This document shows positions 56,489-64,000 of a stretch of 64,000 bases of DNA, one piece after another. The notes under the pieces were generated by a model that was given only the letters and a program-made list of their open reading frames with translations, did not search any database and was not told where the DNA came from. Positions within the stretch are counted from its first letter, which is position 1. Each line of letters begins with the position of its first letter. The position numbers and the translations under genes are program-made. This DNA comes from Thalassotalea sp. G2M2-11 (GTDB lineage: Bacteria; Pseudomonadota; Gammaproteobacteria; Enterobacterales; Alteromonadaceae): assembly GCF_017168195.1 (NCBI RefSeq), contig NZ_JADNYL010000001.1:868001-932000 (forward strand), read 5' to 3'.

Positions 56489-57763
56489 GTGAGTAAAACG
56501 ATACAGGCAATTCGAGGGATGAACGATTGTTTACCTTCAGAAACTAATGTTTGGCAAATGGTGGAGTCAGTATTACGTCGCGTGGCGAGTAATTACGGAT
56601 TTGCTGAAATTCGTATGCCTATTGTTGAATCGACCGCTCTGTTTAAACGCTCTATCGGTGAAGTAACCGATATTGTTGAGAAAGAAATGTACACCTTTGA
56701 TGATCGTAACGGCGATAGCCTTACTTTACGACCAGAAGGAACTGCCAGTTGTGTGCGAGCTGGTAATCAGCATGGTTTGTTATACAATCAAGAGCAACGT
56801 TTGTGGTATATGGGACCAATGTTTCGACACGAACGTCCGCAAAAAGGTCGCTACCGTCAGTTTCATCAATTTGGTTTAGAAGCTTTTGGTATTGCTTCAC
56901 CAGATATTGATGCCGAAGTGATCAGCTTAACCGCGCGTTTATGGCGTGAGTTGGGGATCAATGAATTTGTCACTTTAGAGATTAATTCACTGGGCTCCAA
57001 TGAAGAGCGCGCTAACTATCGTGATGCTTTAGTTGCGTTTTTGACCGAAAAAGAAGACCAGCTTGACGAAGATTCTAAGCGACGTATGCACACCAATCCA
57101 TTACGTGTTTTAGATAGTAAGAACCCTGAGGTACAAGCGGCATTAACGGGGGCGCCAAAACTTTCTGATTATTTTAACGCTGAGTCGCTTGAGCATTTTG
57201 AAGGGGTTTGTCAACGTTTAGATGCGGCAGGTATTGAGTACGTTATCAATGATAAATTAGTACGTGGTTTAGACTATTATAACCGCACTGTGTTTGAGTG
57301 GGTGACTGATAGTTTAGGAGCGCAAGGGACGATTTGTGCGGGTGGGCGTTATGATGGCTTAGTAGAACAACTAGGCGGTAAAGCGACTCCTGCCTTTGGT
57401 TTCGCGCTTGGTATTGAGCGTTTAGTGTTGATGTTAACCAGCTTAGATAAAATACAAAACATTCGCCCTCAAGTGGATGCTTATATTATCAAGCTGGGTG
57501 AACAAGCGGATATTCAAGGGAATGTATTAGCAGAGCAATGGCGAGATCAAGTACGCGAAATTCGCTTACAAAGTCACTGTGGTGGTGGCAATATGAAAAA
57601 ACAAATGAAACGTGCCGACAAGTCGGGCGCTCAAATAGCGATTATCTTAGGTGAAGATGAAATTGCTAACCAAACCGTGACAGTAAAATATTTGCGCGGA
57701 CAACATGAACAACAAAGTGTGGCCTTTGACCAAGTGCCAAACTTATTAACAGCATTAATTTAA
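56489..57763 (+). CDS. hisS: Histidyl-tRNA synthetase
   Basis: Class II aminoacyl-tRNA synthetase, 424 residues. Motif 2 lies in [25 protein letters not shown], motif 3 in [16 protein letters not shown], and the histidine-specific motifs are [15 protein letters not shown] and [18 protein letters not shown]. Start is GTG 56489 with AGAGAGA upstream. The C-terminal anticodon-binding domain is complete. Ten bases separate it from yfgM. Confidence 0.97.
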   Translation: MSKTIQAIRGMNDCLPSETNVWQMVESVLRRVASNYGFAEIRMPIVESTALFKRSIGEVTDIVEKEMYTFDDRNGDSLTLRPEGTASCVRAGNQHGLLYNQEQRLWYMGPMFRHERPQKGRYRQFHQFGLEAFGIASPDIDAEVISLTARLWRELGINEFVTLEINSLGSNEERANYRDALVAFLTEKEDQLDEDSKRRMHTNPLRVLDSKNPEVQAALTGAPKLSDYFNAESLEHFEGVCQRLDAAGIEYVINDKLVRGLDYYNRTVFEWVTDSLGAQGTICAGGRYDGLVEQLGGKATPAFGFALGIERLVLMLTSLDKIQNIRPQVDAYIIKLGEQADIQGNVLAEQWRDQVREIRLQSHCGGGNMKKQMKRADKSGAQIAIILGEDEIANQTVTVKYLRGQHEQQSVAFDQVPNLLTALI

Positions 57764-57772
57764 GGGTATACA

Positions 57773-58411
57773 GTGGCTGATCATCAAACAGAAGAACAAC
57801 AAGTAGAAGCGATTAAAGCATTTTGGCAAGACAATGGTAATTCCATTATTGCTGGCCTTATTATTGGCTTTGCAGGTTTTATTGGTTATGGCTATTACAA
57901 AGATCACAAATTAACAAGTGAATTAAATGTTTCTGAAGCCTACCAAGATGTGATTGCTTTAGCAGATAAAGACGATAAAGCGTATCGTGCTGCGGGTGAT
58001 AAATTTGTGCAAGAGAATGCGGATTCTGGTTATTCGGCGTTAACTGCATTGGCATTAGCTAAAGATGCCGCAGAACATCAAGATTGGCAGCAGGCTGAGC
58101 AGTACTTAACAACGGCAATTAATAACACTGCTGAAACTAGTATTAAAGCGATCGCTGCTGTCAGATTAGCACGTGTACAAATTCAACTTGAACAGTATGA
58201 GCAAGCGATTGCGACGGTTTCAAAAACATTACCTGCTTCATTTAAAGCCACGGCTGAAGAAATTAAAGGCGATGCTTTGTTACAACAAGATAAAGTTGAG
58301 CAAGCAAGAGCGGCCTATCAAGCAGCAATTGATGCATCTGGTGATAACGTCGCGCCGATATTACAAATGAAGTTGGATGATCTAGCGCAAAATATCGTGT
58401 TAAGTAAATAA
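57773..58411 (+). CDS. yfgM: SecYEG-ancillary protein YfgM (TPR-like)
   Basis: A 212-residue inner-membrane protein with one N-terminal TM helix (about 25-43, SIIAGLIIGFAGFIGYGYY) and a periplasmic TPR-like domain (ADSGYSALTALALAKDAAEHQDWQQAEQYL). In E. coli YfgM is an ancillary partner of the SecYEG translocon linked to chaperone networks. The start is GTG 57773, with AAGGG six to ten bases upstream. Its place between hisS and bamB is the conserved one. Confidence 0.93.
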   Translation: MADHQTEEQQVEAIKAFWQDNGNSIIAGLIIGFAGFIGYGYYKDHKLTSELNVSEAYQDVIALADKDDKAYRAAGDKFVQENADSGYSALTALALAKDAAEHQDWQQAEQYLTTAINNTAETSIKAIAAVRLARVQIQLEQYEQAIATVSKTLPASFKATAEEIKGDALLQQDKVEQARAAYQAAIDASGDNVAPILQMKLDDLAQNIVLSK

Positions 58412-58516
58412 TCAAACACTCATTGATAAAGGTAATTGGTATAACAATCGCAATTATCGTGAACTTTAATGATTTTCTTGGTCAAAGAAGTGAACATAAA
58501 AATAATGGAGCCCTGA

Positions 58517-59743
58517 GTGCTTTTTAATCATAAAATAAATCGAATCAATATGAACTTAGCCAAGAAGTTATTTGTTACTTGCTTCTTAACTGCTGGATTA
58601 ATGGCATGTTCTTCTACGGAAGATGAGATAGACGAAACTGAACCGGTTGAATTGACTGAAATTACCGAAAAGTTTCAACCACAAGTGTTATGGGAAGCCA
58701 GTGTTGATGATGGTGTTGGCCATTATTATTCACGATTATCACCGATAGTTGCTTACGATAAAGTATTTAGTGCCAGTCGAGAAGGAGATGCTTTTGCTTT
58801 TGACCGTGTCACTGGTAAAGAGTTATGGCATGCCGATTTAAGAAAAGAAAACCCAAATGGCGGATTTTGGGCGAGTAAAAAGCCTGCTTTGCTAGCAGGT
58901 GGCCCAGTTGCAGGCATTAACAAGGTATTTATTGGTAGTGAAAACGGCCAAGTAGTGGCTTTATCGGCTGATGACGGCACCATTGAATGGCAGGCGAAAA
59001 TTAAAGGTGAGGTTATTGCGTCCCCAGCGATAGATGCCGGCACTTTAGTGGTCAATTCAGCATCTGGTGTGATCAAAGCATTTAATGCCAGTAATGGTGA
59101 AGAATTATGGAGTGTTGAACAAGAAGTTCCGCCATTAACTCTACGAGGCATCAGCGCACCTGCAATGGCTGCTGGTGGCGTGATCATTGGCTCTGCTGAT
59201 GGTAGCTTAACTGTATATATCGTTGATAATGGTCAGCAAGGTTGGACCGCCGAAGTGGGTGAAGCCACAGGTTCAACGGAATTACAACGAGTGATCGATA
59301 TTGATAGTCAGCCATTGATTTATGGCGATAAGGTTTATGCCATTTCTTCTCGCGGTCACTTTGTTGCTGTAGATTTACGCTCGGGTCGAACTTTATGGAA
59401 ACGTCAGTATTCCTCTTTCCGTAAAATAGCGGTAAGTGGCAACACTTTATTTATCACTGATGTGAAAGGTCATGTTTATGCGGTAGATCGTATCAACGGC
59501 TTAGAGAAATGGAGTCAACTATCGTTAACTAATCGTGGTGTAACCGGTGCTGCCGTAGTCAATGACTATGTGGTGGTTGGGGATTATGAAGGTTACTTAC
59601 ATTGGTTAGATCAAGAAACGGGGGAAATTGTTGCCCGTCATTTGGTTGATGGTAGTGGCATTCATAGTACTCCTGTTGTTGAAGATAACGTGCTTTATGC
59701 ACAATCACGTGATGGTGATTTACAGGCGATAAAAACACCTTAA
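58517..59743 (+). CDS. bamB: Outer-membrane assembly lipoprotein BamB
   Basis: BAM-complex lipoprotein with an eight-bladed PQQ-type beta-propeller (repeated GxxxALSADDGTIEWQ-like blades: VTGKELWHADL, ALSADDGTIEWQA, NASNGEELWSV, LRSGRTLWKRQY). The lipobox GLMAC puts the acylated cysteine at residue 31. I keep GTG 58517, which has GGAG at spacing six; an ATG at 58550 (MNLAKKLF) would give a more typical signal length and cannot be excluded. It follows yfgM by 105 bases. Confidence 0.93.
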   Translation: MLFNHKINRINMNLAKKLFVTCFLTAGLMACSSTEDEIDETEPVELTEITEKFQPQVLWEASVDDGVGHYYSRLSPIVAYDKVFSASREGDAFAFDRVTGKELWHADLRKENPNGGFWASKKPALLAGGPVAGINKVFIGSENGQVVALSADDGTIEWQAKIKGEVIASPAIDAGTLVVNSASGVIKAFNASNGEELWSVEQEVPPLTLRGISAPAMAAGGVIIGSADGSLTVYIVDNGQQGWTAEVGEATGSTELQRVIDIDSQPLIYGDKVYAISSRGHFVAVDLRSGRTLWKRQYSSFRKIAVSGNTLFITDVKGHVYAVDRINGLEKWSQLSLTNRGVTGAAVVNDYVVVGDYEGYLHWLDQETGEIVARHLVDGSGIHSTPVVEDNVLYAQSRDGDLQAIKTP

Positions 59744-59767
59744 CGGTTTTTTATCAACTACACTAAT

Positions 59768-59806
59768 AACGGTTCCGTGGCGTTAAGTCTTCGGAGCCGT
59801 TGTTTG
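59768..59806 (+). terminator. Weak terminator between bamB and der
   Basis: AACGGTTCCG with CGGAGCCGTT (59768-59777 with 59792-59801), one G-T pair, 14-base loop, followed by GTTTGTTATT. The T-run is poor, so termination may be partial. Confidence 0.45.
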
Positions 59807-59846
59807 TTATTATGGCAATTGTTTTTATTTTATTTTTGAGGTCAGC

Positions 59847-61292
59847 ATGCTTCCTGTTGTGGCTCTAGTAGGGCGTCCAAATGTTGGAAAGTCTACTTTA
59901 TTTAACCGATTAACTCGCAGTCGGGATGCGCTTGTAGCTGATTATCCTGGTTTGACCAGAGATCGCCAGTATGGGCAAGCGGAAGTTGAAGAACATCCTT
60001 TTATTGTTATCGATACTGGTGGCATCCATGGCGATGAAGAAGGTATCGATGCATTGATGGCTGAACAGTCGTTAATGGCGATTGATGAAGCCGATGCAGT
60101 ACTGTTTTTAGTGGATGCCCGTGCCGGTATGACTTCTGCGGATATTGGCATTGCAGAGCACTTGCGTAAGCAAAATAAAAAAGTCTTTTTAGTGGCAAAT
60201 AAAATTGATGGTATTGATGCTGATTCTGCGGTGGCAGAGTTCTATCAATTAGCATTAGGTGACGTTCATCAAATTGCCGCGGCTCATGGGCGCGGTGTTT
60301 CGCAGTTATTAACATTGGCGTTAAGTCCTCATATTGAAGCCTTAGGTCAAAGCCATGACACAGATGATTCAGAGTCATCGGCTGAAGAACTTGATGAACA
60401 AAATATTGAAGCGGCGCCAGAAGAGCATGACAAAATCAAGTTGGCGATCATTGGTAAACCTAATGTGGGTAAGTCGACATTAACCAACCGTATTTTGGGT
60501 GAAGAGCGGGTCGTTGTGTATGATATGCCAGGTACAACACGTGACAGTGTCTATATTCCAATGGAACGTAATGGACGTGAATATACCTTAATTGATACTG
60601 CAGGGATCCGACGCCGTAAGAATGTCACAGACGTTGTAGAAAAATATTCTGTGATTAAAACACTCCGTGCTATTGAAGATGCCAATGTTTGTTTGTTAGT
60701 GATTGATGCCCAAGAAGGGATCACCGATCAAGATTTAAGTTTATTAGGTTTTATTTTAGAAGCGGGTCGCTCATTAGTGCTAGCCGTTAATAAATGGGAT
60801 GGCTTAAGTGAACATGTTAAAGACAGTATTAAAACTGAATTAGATCGACGTTTAGGCTTTATTGATTTTGCGCGTATTCATTTTATTTCTGCTTTGCATG
60901 GCACAGGTGTCGGTCACTTATACGAGTCAGTAGAAGAAGCGTTTGTGTCGGCAACTAAACGGATATCGACTTCGATGGTGACTAAAATATTAGATATGGC
61001 AATATTTGATCATCAGCCACCGATGCATAATGGTCGTCGGATCAAGCTTAAGTATGCTCATGCTGGCGGATATAATCCTCCTATTATCGTCATTCATGGT
61101 AATCAAACCAAACAGCTGCCGGTTTCTTATAAACGTTATTTGATGAATTATTATCGTAAATCATTGAAAGTGATGGGAACTCCGATAAAAATTGAATTTA
61201 GAGAAACAGCGAACCCATTCTCTGGTAAGAAAAAATTAAGTTTCTCTGAGCAGAAAAAACTTGCGCGTAAAACGCAAGGTTATAAAAAATAG
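59847..61292 (+). CDS. der: Ribosome biogenesis GTPase Der (EngA)
   Basis: Essential GTPase with two tandem Era-type G domains and a KH-like C-terminal domain, needed for 50S subunit maturation. First G1 is GRPNVGKST (residues 9-17), second GKPNVGKST (about 208-216). G3 motifs DTGG and DTAG, and G4 motifs NKID and NKWD, are present. An acidic linker (about 170-195) joins the domains. 481 residues. ATG 59847 with TTGAGGTC upstream. The order yfgM-bamB-der is conserved. Confidence 0.97.
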   Translation: MLPVVALVGRPNVGKSTLFNRLTRSRDALVADYPGLTRDRQYGQAEVEEHPFIVIDTGGIHGDEEGIDALMAEQSLMAIDEADAVLFLVDARAGMTSADIGIAEHLRKQNKKVFLVANKIDGIDADSAVAEFYQLALGDVHQIAAAHGRGVSQLLTLALSPHIEALGQSHDTDDSESSAEELDEQNIEAAPEEHDKIKLAIIGKPNVGKSTLTNRILGEERVVVYDMPGTTRDSVYIPMERNGREYTLIDTAGIRRRKNVTDVVEKYSVIKTLRAIEDANVCLLVIDAQEGITDQDLSLLGFILEAGRSLVLAVNKWDGLSEHVKDSIKTELDRRLGFIDFARIHFISALHGTGVGHLYESVEEAFVSATKRISTSMVTKILDMAIFDHQPPMHNGRRIKLKYAHAGGYNPPIIVIHGNQTKQLPVSYKRYLMNYYRKSLKVMGTPIKIEFRETANPFSGKKKLSFSEQKKLARKTQGYKK

Positions 61293-61299
61293 CAACTAT

Positions 61300-61324
61300 C
61301 GCCCTAAAATCAGCTTTTAGGGCG
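61300..61324 (+). other. Hairpin after der without T-run
   Basis: Perfect 10-bp stem CGCCCTAAAA/TTTTAGGGCG (61300-61309 with 61315-61324), loop TCAGC, eight bases after the der stop. There is no T-run behind it, so it may stabilise the mRNA end rather than terminate. Confidence 0.5.
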
Positions 61325-61406
61325 ACAATGAAAATATAAGAATTGCAATTTGTCGTTATCTTGTCTAGATTAATCATAATAAAAATTAACTACTTACCTA
61401 GAAAAC

Positions 61407-62093
61407 ATGCCTTCATCAGCAGTGAAAATTGAAACCGCAGCCCGCTTGCAACGTCACCTTGGCTTAATGCAAGCAGGGTCTACTGTTACGATTGATATTT
61501 CAACACCTGCTGGACAGAAGGCCAAATTTCGTACCACTTTTATCGGCTATTTACCGAAACAATATGTTTTAATTCAGTTTCCTGATGCGAATAAAGTTGG
61601 GGCGTTTTCGCAATTTATTGTTCAAGGCGCAGGCGTTACTGTCAGAGGGGTGATTGAAGGGCAAGAAGGTGCTGTTGCAGCTTTTGTTAGCTCTGTTAAA
61701 CAAACCATACAACTTCCTTCGAAAATGATTGTACTGGGATTTCCTAAAACACTTACCATGCAAAGTTTACGGAAATCGGTCCGTATTGATACCGATATCA
61801 GTGCGAAAGTGAAAATTGAGCAAAAATATTGGCAAAGTTTGATTACAGATGTATCGATTAATGGTTGTCAATTGTTAATTGATAACGGTGAAGAGATCTC
61901 TTTGGTTAAAGACACTGAGATTGAGATCACTTTAGATAGTAATAACGGCTTAGCCAATGTGGTATTGCTGGGCGAAATTTGTAGTATTAAAAATGTGCTC
62001 AATGGCGTTTCTATCGGCGTGAAGTTTGGCGATAAGAGCCGTAATGATGTCACTAAGTTACTTACCCAAGTGGTGACCTTAGAAGCTGAATAA
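61407..62093 (+). CDS. YcgR-like flagellar-brake-type PilZ protein
   Basis: A 228-residue cytoplasmic protein with an N-terminal PilZN/YcgR-like domain (about 10-105) and a PilZ domain (about 115-225). The c-di-GMP signature is present as Arg122-x3-Arg126 (SLRKSVRIDTD) and Asp148-x-Ser-x2-Gly153 (DVSINGCQL). Such proteins slow flagellar rotation or relay c-di-GMP to other outputs. ATG 61407, with a weak ribosome binding site. It is convergent to xseA with only five bases between the stops. Confidence 0.85.
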   Translation: MPSSAVKIETAARLQRHLGLMQAGSTVTIDISTPAGQKAKFRTTFIGYLPKQYVLIQFPDANKVGAFSQFIVQGAGVTVRGVIEGQEGAVAAFVSSVKQTIQLPSKMIVLGFPKTLTMQSLRKSVRIDTDISAKVKIEQKYWQSLITDVSINGCQLLIDNGEEISLVKDTEIEITLDSNNGLANVVLLGEICSIKNVLNGVSIGVKFGDKSRNDVTKLLTQVVTLEAE

Positions 62094-62098
62094 TTGGT

Positions 62099-63436
62099 TT
62101 AGCCTGCTGTAACCTTTGTCACTTTGGCTTGTAAACATCCTCCCCTGAGTTGTACCGATATTGACTCATCAACTTTTACATCGTTCACGTGAGCAATGAT
62201 CTTGCCTTGTTGGTTACGAGTCACACTATAGCCACGCGCGATGGTGGCTAATGGGCTCACTAAATGCAATTGTTCGATGATGTGAGCAAATTCATTTTGT
62301 TGTTTGCTAAGCTGGTTGTGCATTGCCATTTTTAGGCGCTGATTGATATGCGTTAATTGGCTTTGCTGTGCGTTGATTGTTGTTAATGGGCTAGCCAAAG
62401 ATAAACGCTGTTGTAATTGTTCAAGCGGATAGCGTGCAAACTTTACTTTTTCATCGAGTAATTTATTGAGTCGTAAGTTAAGTTCATCGGCTTGCTGTTG
62501 GTGTTTCTTTAATCGTTGCTCTGGGTGTGTTAAATTCAATCGATGTAGCAAATACTGATAGCGTTGGCTTGCTTTTGATAAAGTATTAACTGTTTGCTGA
62601 TAAATTCGTTTGTTAAACATCATTAATCGATGGATTAACTCACTACTGTCAGAAGATACCAATTCAGCTGCCGCAGAGGGAGTGGCAGCACGACTATCTG
62701 CGACATAATCACTCAGGGTTGTATCGATTTCATGGCCAATGGCACTGATCACTGGAATTTGACAATCAAAAATGGCTTTGACGACAATTTCTTCATTGAA
62801 TGCCCATAAATCTTCCAGAGAACCACCACCTCGGCCGATGATCAATACATCACATTCGTTTCGTGCATTGGCTGTAGCAATGGCCCTAACAAGCTCATGT
62901 TTGGCCAATTCTCCTTGGACCAACGCCGGATAAATGATGACATTGATGCTTGGGTTTCGCCGTTTCAAGACTGATAGAATATCTTTAATTGCAGCGCCAG
63001 AAGGTGAAGTGATCACTCCAATTGTTTTCGGTGATTGAGGTATGGCCTGTTTATATTGTTGAGAAAAAAGCCCCTGCGCATTAAGTTGCTGTTTTAGCTG
63101 TTCATATTGTTGTCGTAACAGACCCTCACCAGCTTCTTCCATCAATTCAATGATCAATTGAAAGTCACCCCGAGGTTCATACAGAGATACTTTAGCTTTT
63201 ACCAACACTTGTTGGCCATTTTTAGGTGTGATTCGGACTCGGCGATTGTTGCCTTTAAACATCGCACATTTTACTTGTGAATTTTTATCTTTTAATGATA
63301 AATACCAATGACCTGAGCTTGCAGCGACGAAATTAGTAATTTCACCACATAACCAGACATAATTAAGCTCACTTTCTAGGATAAACTTTACTTTTTTTGT
63401 CAGTTCACTTACTTGTAATATGTGTGGTTGAGGCAT
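62099..63436 (-). CDS. xseA: Exodeoxyribonuclease VII large subunit
   Basis: Catalytic subunit of the ssDNA exonuclease VII. An N-terminal OB-fold (about 1-105; VWLCGEITNFVAASSGHWYLSLKD) binds DNA; the catalytic core follows (IGVITSPSGAAIKDILSVLKRRNP, RGGGSLEDLWAFNEE, SAIGHEIDTTLSDYVADSRAATPSAAAEL), then a helical coiled-coil C-terminal region (about 270-400). 445 residues is normal. The small subunit xseB is not in the window. It is divergent from guaB, as in E. coli. Confidence 0.96.
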   Translation of the reverse strand: MPQPHILQVSELTKKVKFILESELNYVWLCGEITNFVAASSGHWYLSLKDKNSQVKCAMFKGNNRRVRITPKNGQQVLVKAKVSLYEPRGDFQLIIELMEEAGEGLLRQQYEQLKQQLNAQGLFSQQYKQAIPQSPKTIGVITSPSGAAIKDILSVLKRRNPSINVIIYPALVQGELAKHELVRAIATANARNECDVLIIGRGGGSLEDLWAFNEEIVVKAIFDCQIPVISAIGHEIDTTLSDYVADSRAATPSAAAELVSSDSSELIHRLMMFNKRIYQQTVNTLSKASQRYQYLLHRLNLTHPEQRLKKHQQQADELNLRLNKLLDEKVKFARYPLEQLQQRLSLASPLTTINAQQSQLTHINQRLKMAMHNQLSKQQNEFAHIIEQLHLVSPLATIARGYSVTRNQQGKIIAHVNDVKVDESISVQLRGGCLQAKVTKVTAG

Positions 63437-63539
63437 AAATAATGTGCTTTTTCAGGCGTTAAAGTAAATTGCTTGCTAATATTATCGAATTGTATAATCA
63501 AAGAACAGTGACTTTTTTAACAAAACGCGAAAATTTCAG

Positions 63540-63568
63540 TTGTCCTAAGCGAACAAAACGGTTAAAAT
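63540..63568 (+). promoter_or_regulatory. Promoter of guaB
   Basis: -35 TTGTCC at 63540-63545, exactly 17 bases, -10 TAAAAT at 63563-63568, then TTCTGCCGC (GC-rich discriminator, as expected for stringently controlled guaB). The start codon is 50 bases on. Confidence 0.6.
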
Positions 63569-63617
63569 TCTGCCGCAATATTTCCTCCCTAACCATATAC
63601 TTTAGAGAGATGTTGCG

Positions 63618-64000
63618 ATGCTAAGAATTGCCCAAGAAGCCCTAACTTTTGATGACGTATTATTGGTACCAGCCCATTCCACTGTGCTACCACATACTGC
63701 TGATCTTAAAACTCAATTAACCCGAAAAATCAGCTTAAATGTGCCGATGGTATCTGCATCTATGGATACAGTTACGGAAGCTCGTTTAGCAATCACATTA
63801 GCCCAAGAAGGCGGTCTAGGTTTTATTCACAAGAATATGACCATAGAAGAGCAAGCTAAAAATGTCTCTTTAGTGAAAAAGTTTGAAAGTGGGATTGTGT
63901 CTGATCCTGTAACAGTTACTCCTGATGCCCCTATTAGTACGGTAATGGAATTAGCTGATGAACTTGGTTTTTCAGGCTTTCCAGTGGTTGATACAGACAA
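63618..64000 (+). CDS. guaB: IMP dehydrogenase (3' partial)
   Basis: First enzyme committed to guanine nucleotide synthesis (IMP to XMP). The window has the first 127 codons, running off the end without a stop. [19 protein letters not shown] at the N-terminus and [18 protein letters not shown] followed by [10 protein letters not shown] are characteristic. The first CBS motif starts near residue 95 ([19 protein letters not shown]). ATG 63618 with AGAGA upstream. Confidence 0.97.
   Translation, partial: MLRIAQEALTFDDVLLVPAHSTVLPHTADLKTQLTRKISLNVPMVSASMDTVTEARLAITLAQEGGLGFIHKNMTIEEQAKNVSLVKKFESGIVSDPVTVTPDAPISTVMELADELGFSGFPVVDTD

Noticed and set aside
58469-58516. 15-codon frame ending directly at the bamB GTG
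   Set aside because: No ribosome binding site and no recognisable pattern; chance frame is likely.
58753-59187. 144-codon minus-strand frame in bamB
   Set aside because: Antisense shadow of the propeller repeats; no start signal, and Ala/Ser/Pro-rich like other shadows.
60007-60378. 123-codon minus-strand frame in der
   Set aside because: Antisense to the first G domain of der; His/Gln/Arg-rich composition unlike real proteins here.
1-64000. tRNA, rRNA or prophage genes
   Set aside because: I scanned the gaps by eye and saw no cloverleaf-like sequence, rRNA stretch or phage gene; a covariance-model search would be needed to exclude small RNAs.

Overview
The window is chromosomal DNA from an AT-rich marine gammaproteobacterium, most likely an Alteromonadales member of the Colwelliaceae type (Colwellia/Thalassotalea-like). 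This rests on gene content and order, long-form PstC and PstA permeases, the 533-residue isocitrate lyase type, and dispersed hairpin repeats; species cannot be fixed from the sequence alone. Nearly every gene is recognisable. I see no rRNA, tRNA, prophage, insertion sequence with a transposase, or CRISPR array.

Region 1 (1-22.6 kb) is dominated by phosphate: the end of phoB, phoR, a pstS-type binding protein behind an 11-bp-phased Pho box array, ppx-ppk (polyphosphate), then pstC-pstA-pstB-phoU behind a second Pho box with an exact TATAAT, and a DUF47 gene plus a PiT transporter. Interspersed are a Tat-like M24 peptidase, a gcvR-like ACT protein, a PilZ protein, ettA, a membrane diguanylate cyclase, selO and a CBS-domain protein.

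Region 2 (22.6-32.5 kb) starts with a 314-bp MITE-like element, followed by an ECF sigma factor, a one-TM putative anti-sigma factor and an exported coiled-coil protein of unknown function. Then come an exported orphan protein, malate synthase G, lrgB/lrgA with a LysR regulator, and isocitrate lyase, so both glyoxylate-shunt enzymes flank the lrg/LysR unit.

Region 3 (32.5-45 kb) has yebG behind a LexA box, a YgjP-type metallopeptidase, an unlisted 31-residue membrane microprotein, an overlapping receiver/CheC/diguanylate-cyclase operon, the thr operon with a 23-residue Thr/Ile-rich leader peptide and attenuator, ung, a class V aminotransferase, a GNAT with a Cys cluster and a DAO-type oxidoreductase.

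Region 4 (45-64 kb) has a 2-hydroxyacid dehydrogenase, nnrS behind a perfect FNR-type palindrome, a DUF2164 gene, a 42-residue CxxC membrane microprotein directly upstream of iscX, malic enzyme, and the conserved block ndk, rlmN, pilW, rodZ, ispG, hisS, yfgM, bamB, der, which resembles the E. coli order. A two-domain PilZ protein, xseA and the start of guaB close the window. The least explained parts are the ECF trio, the two microproteins, the CheC-type operon and the hairpin repeats.
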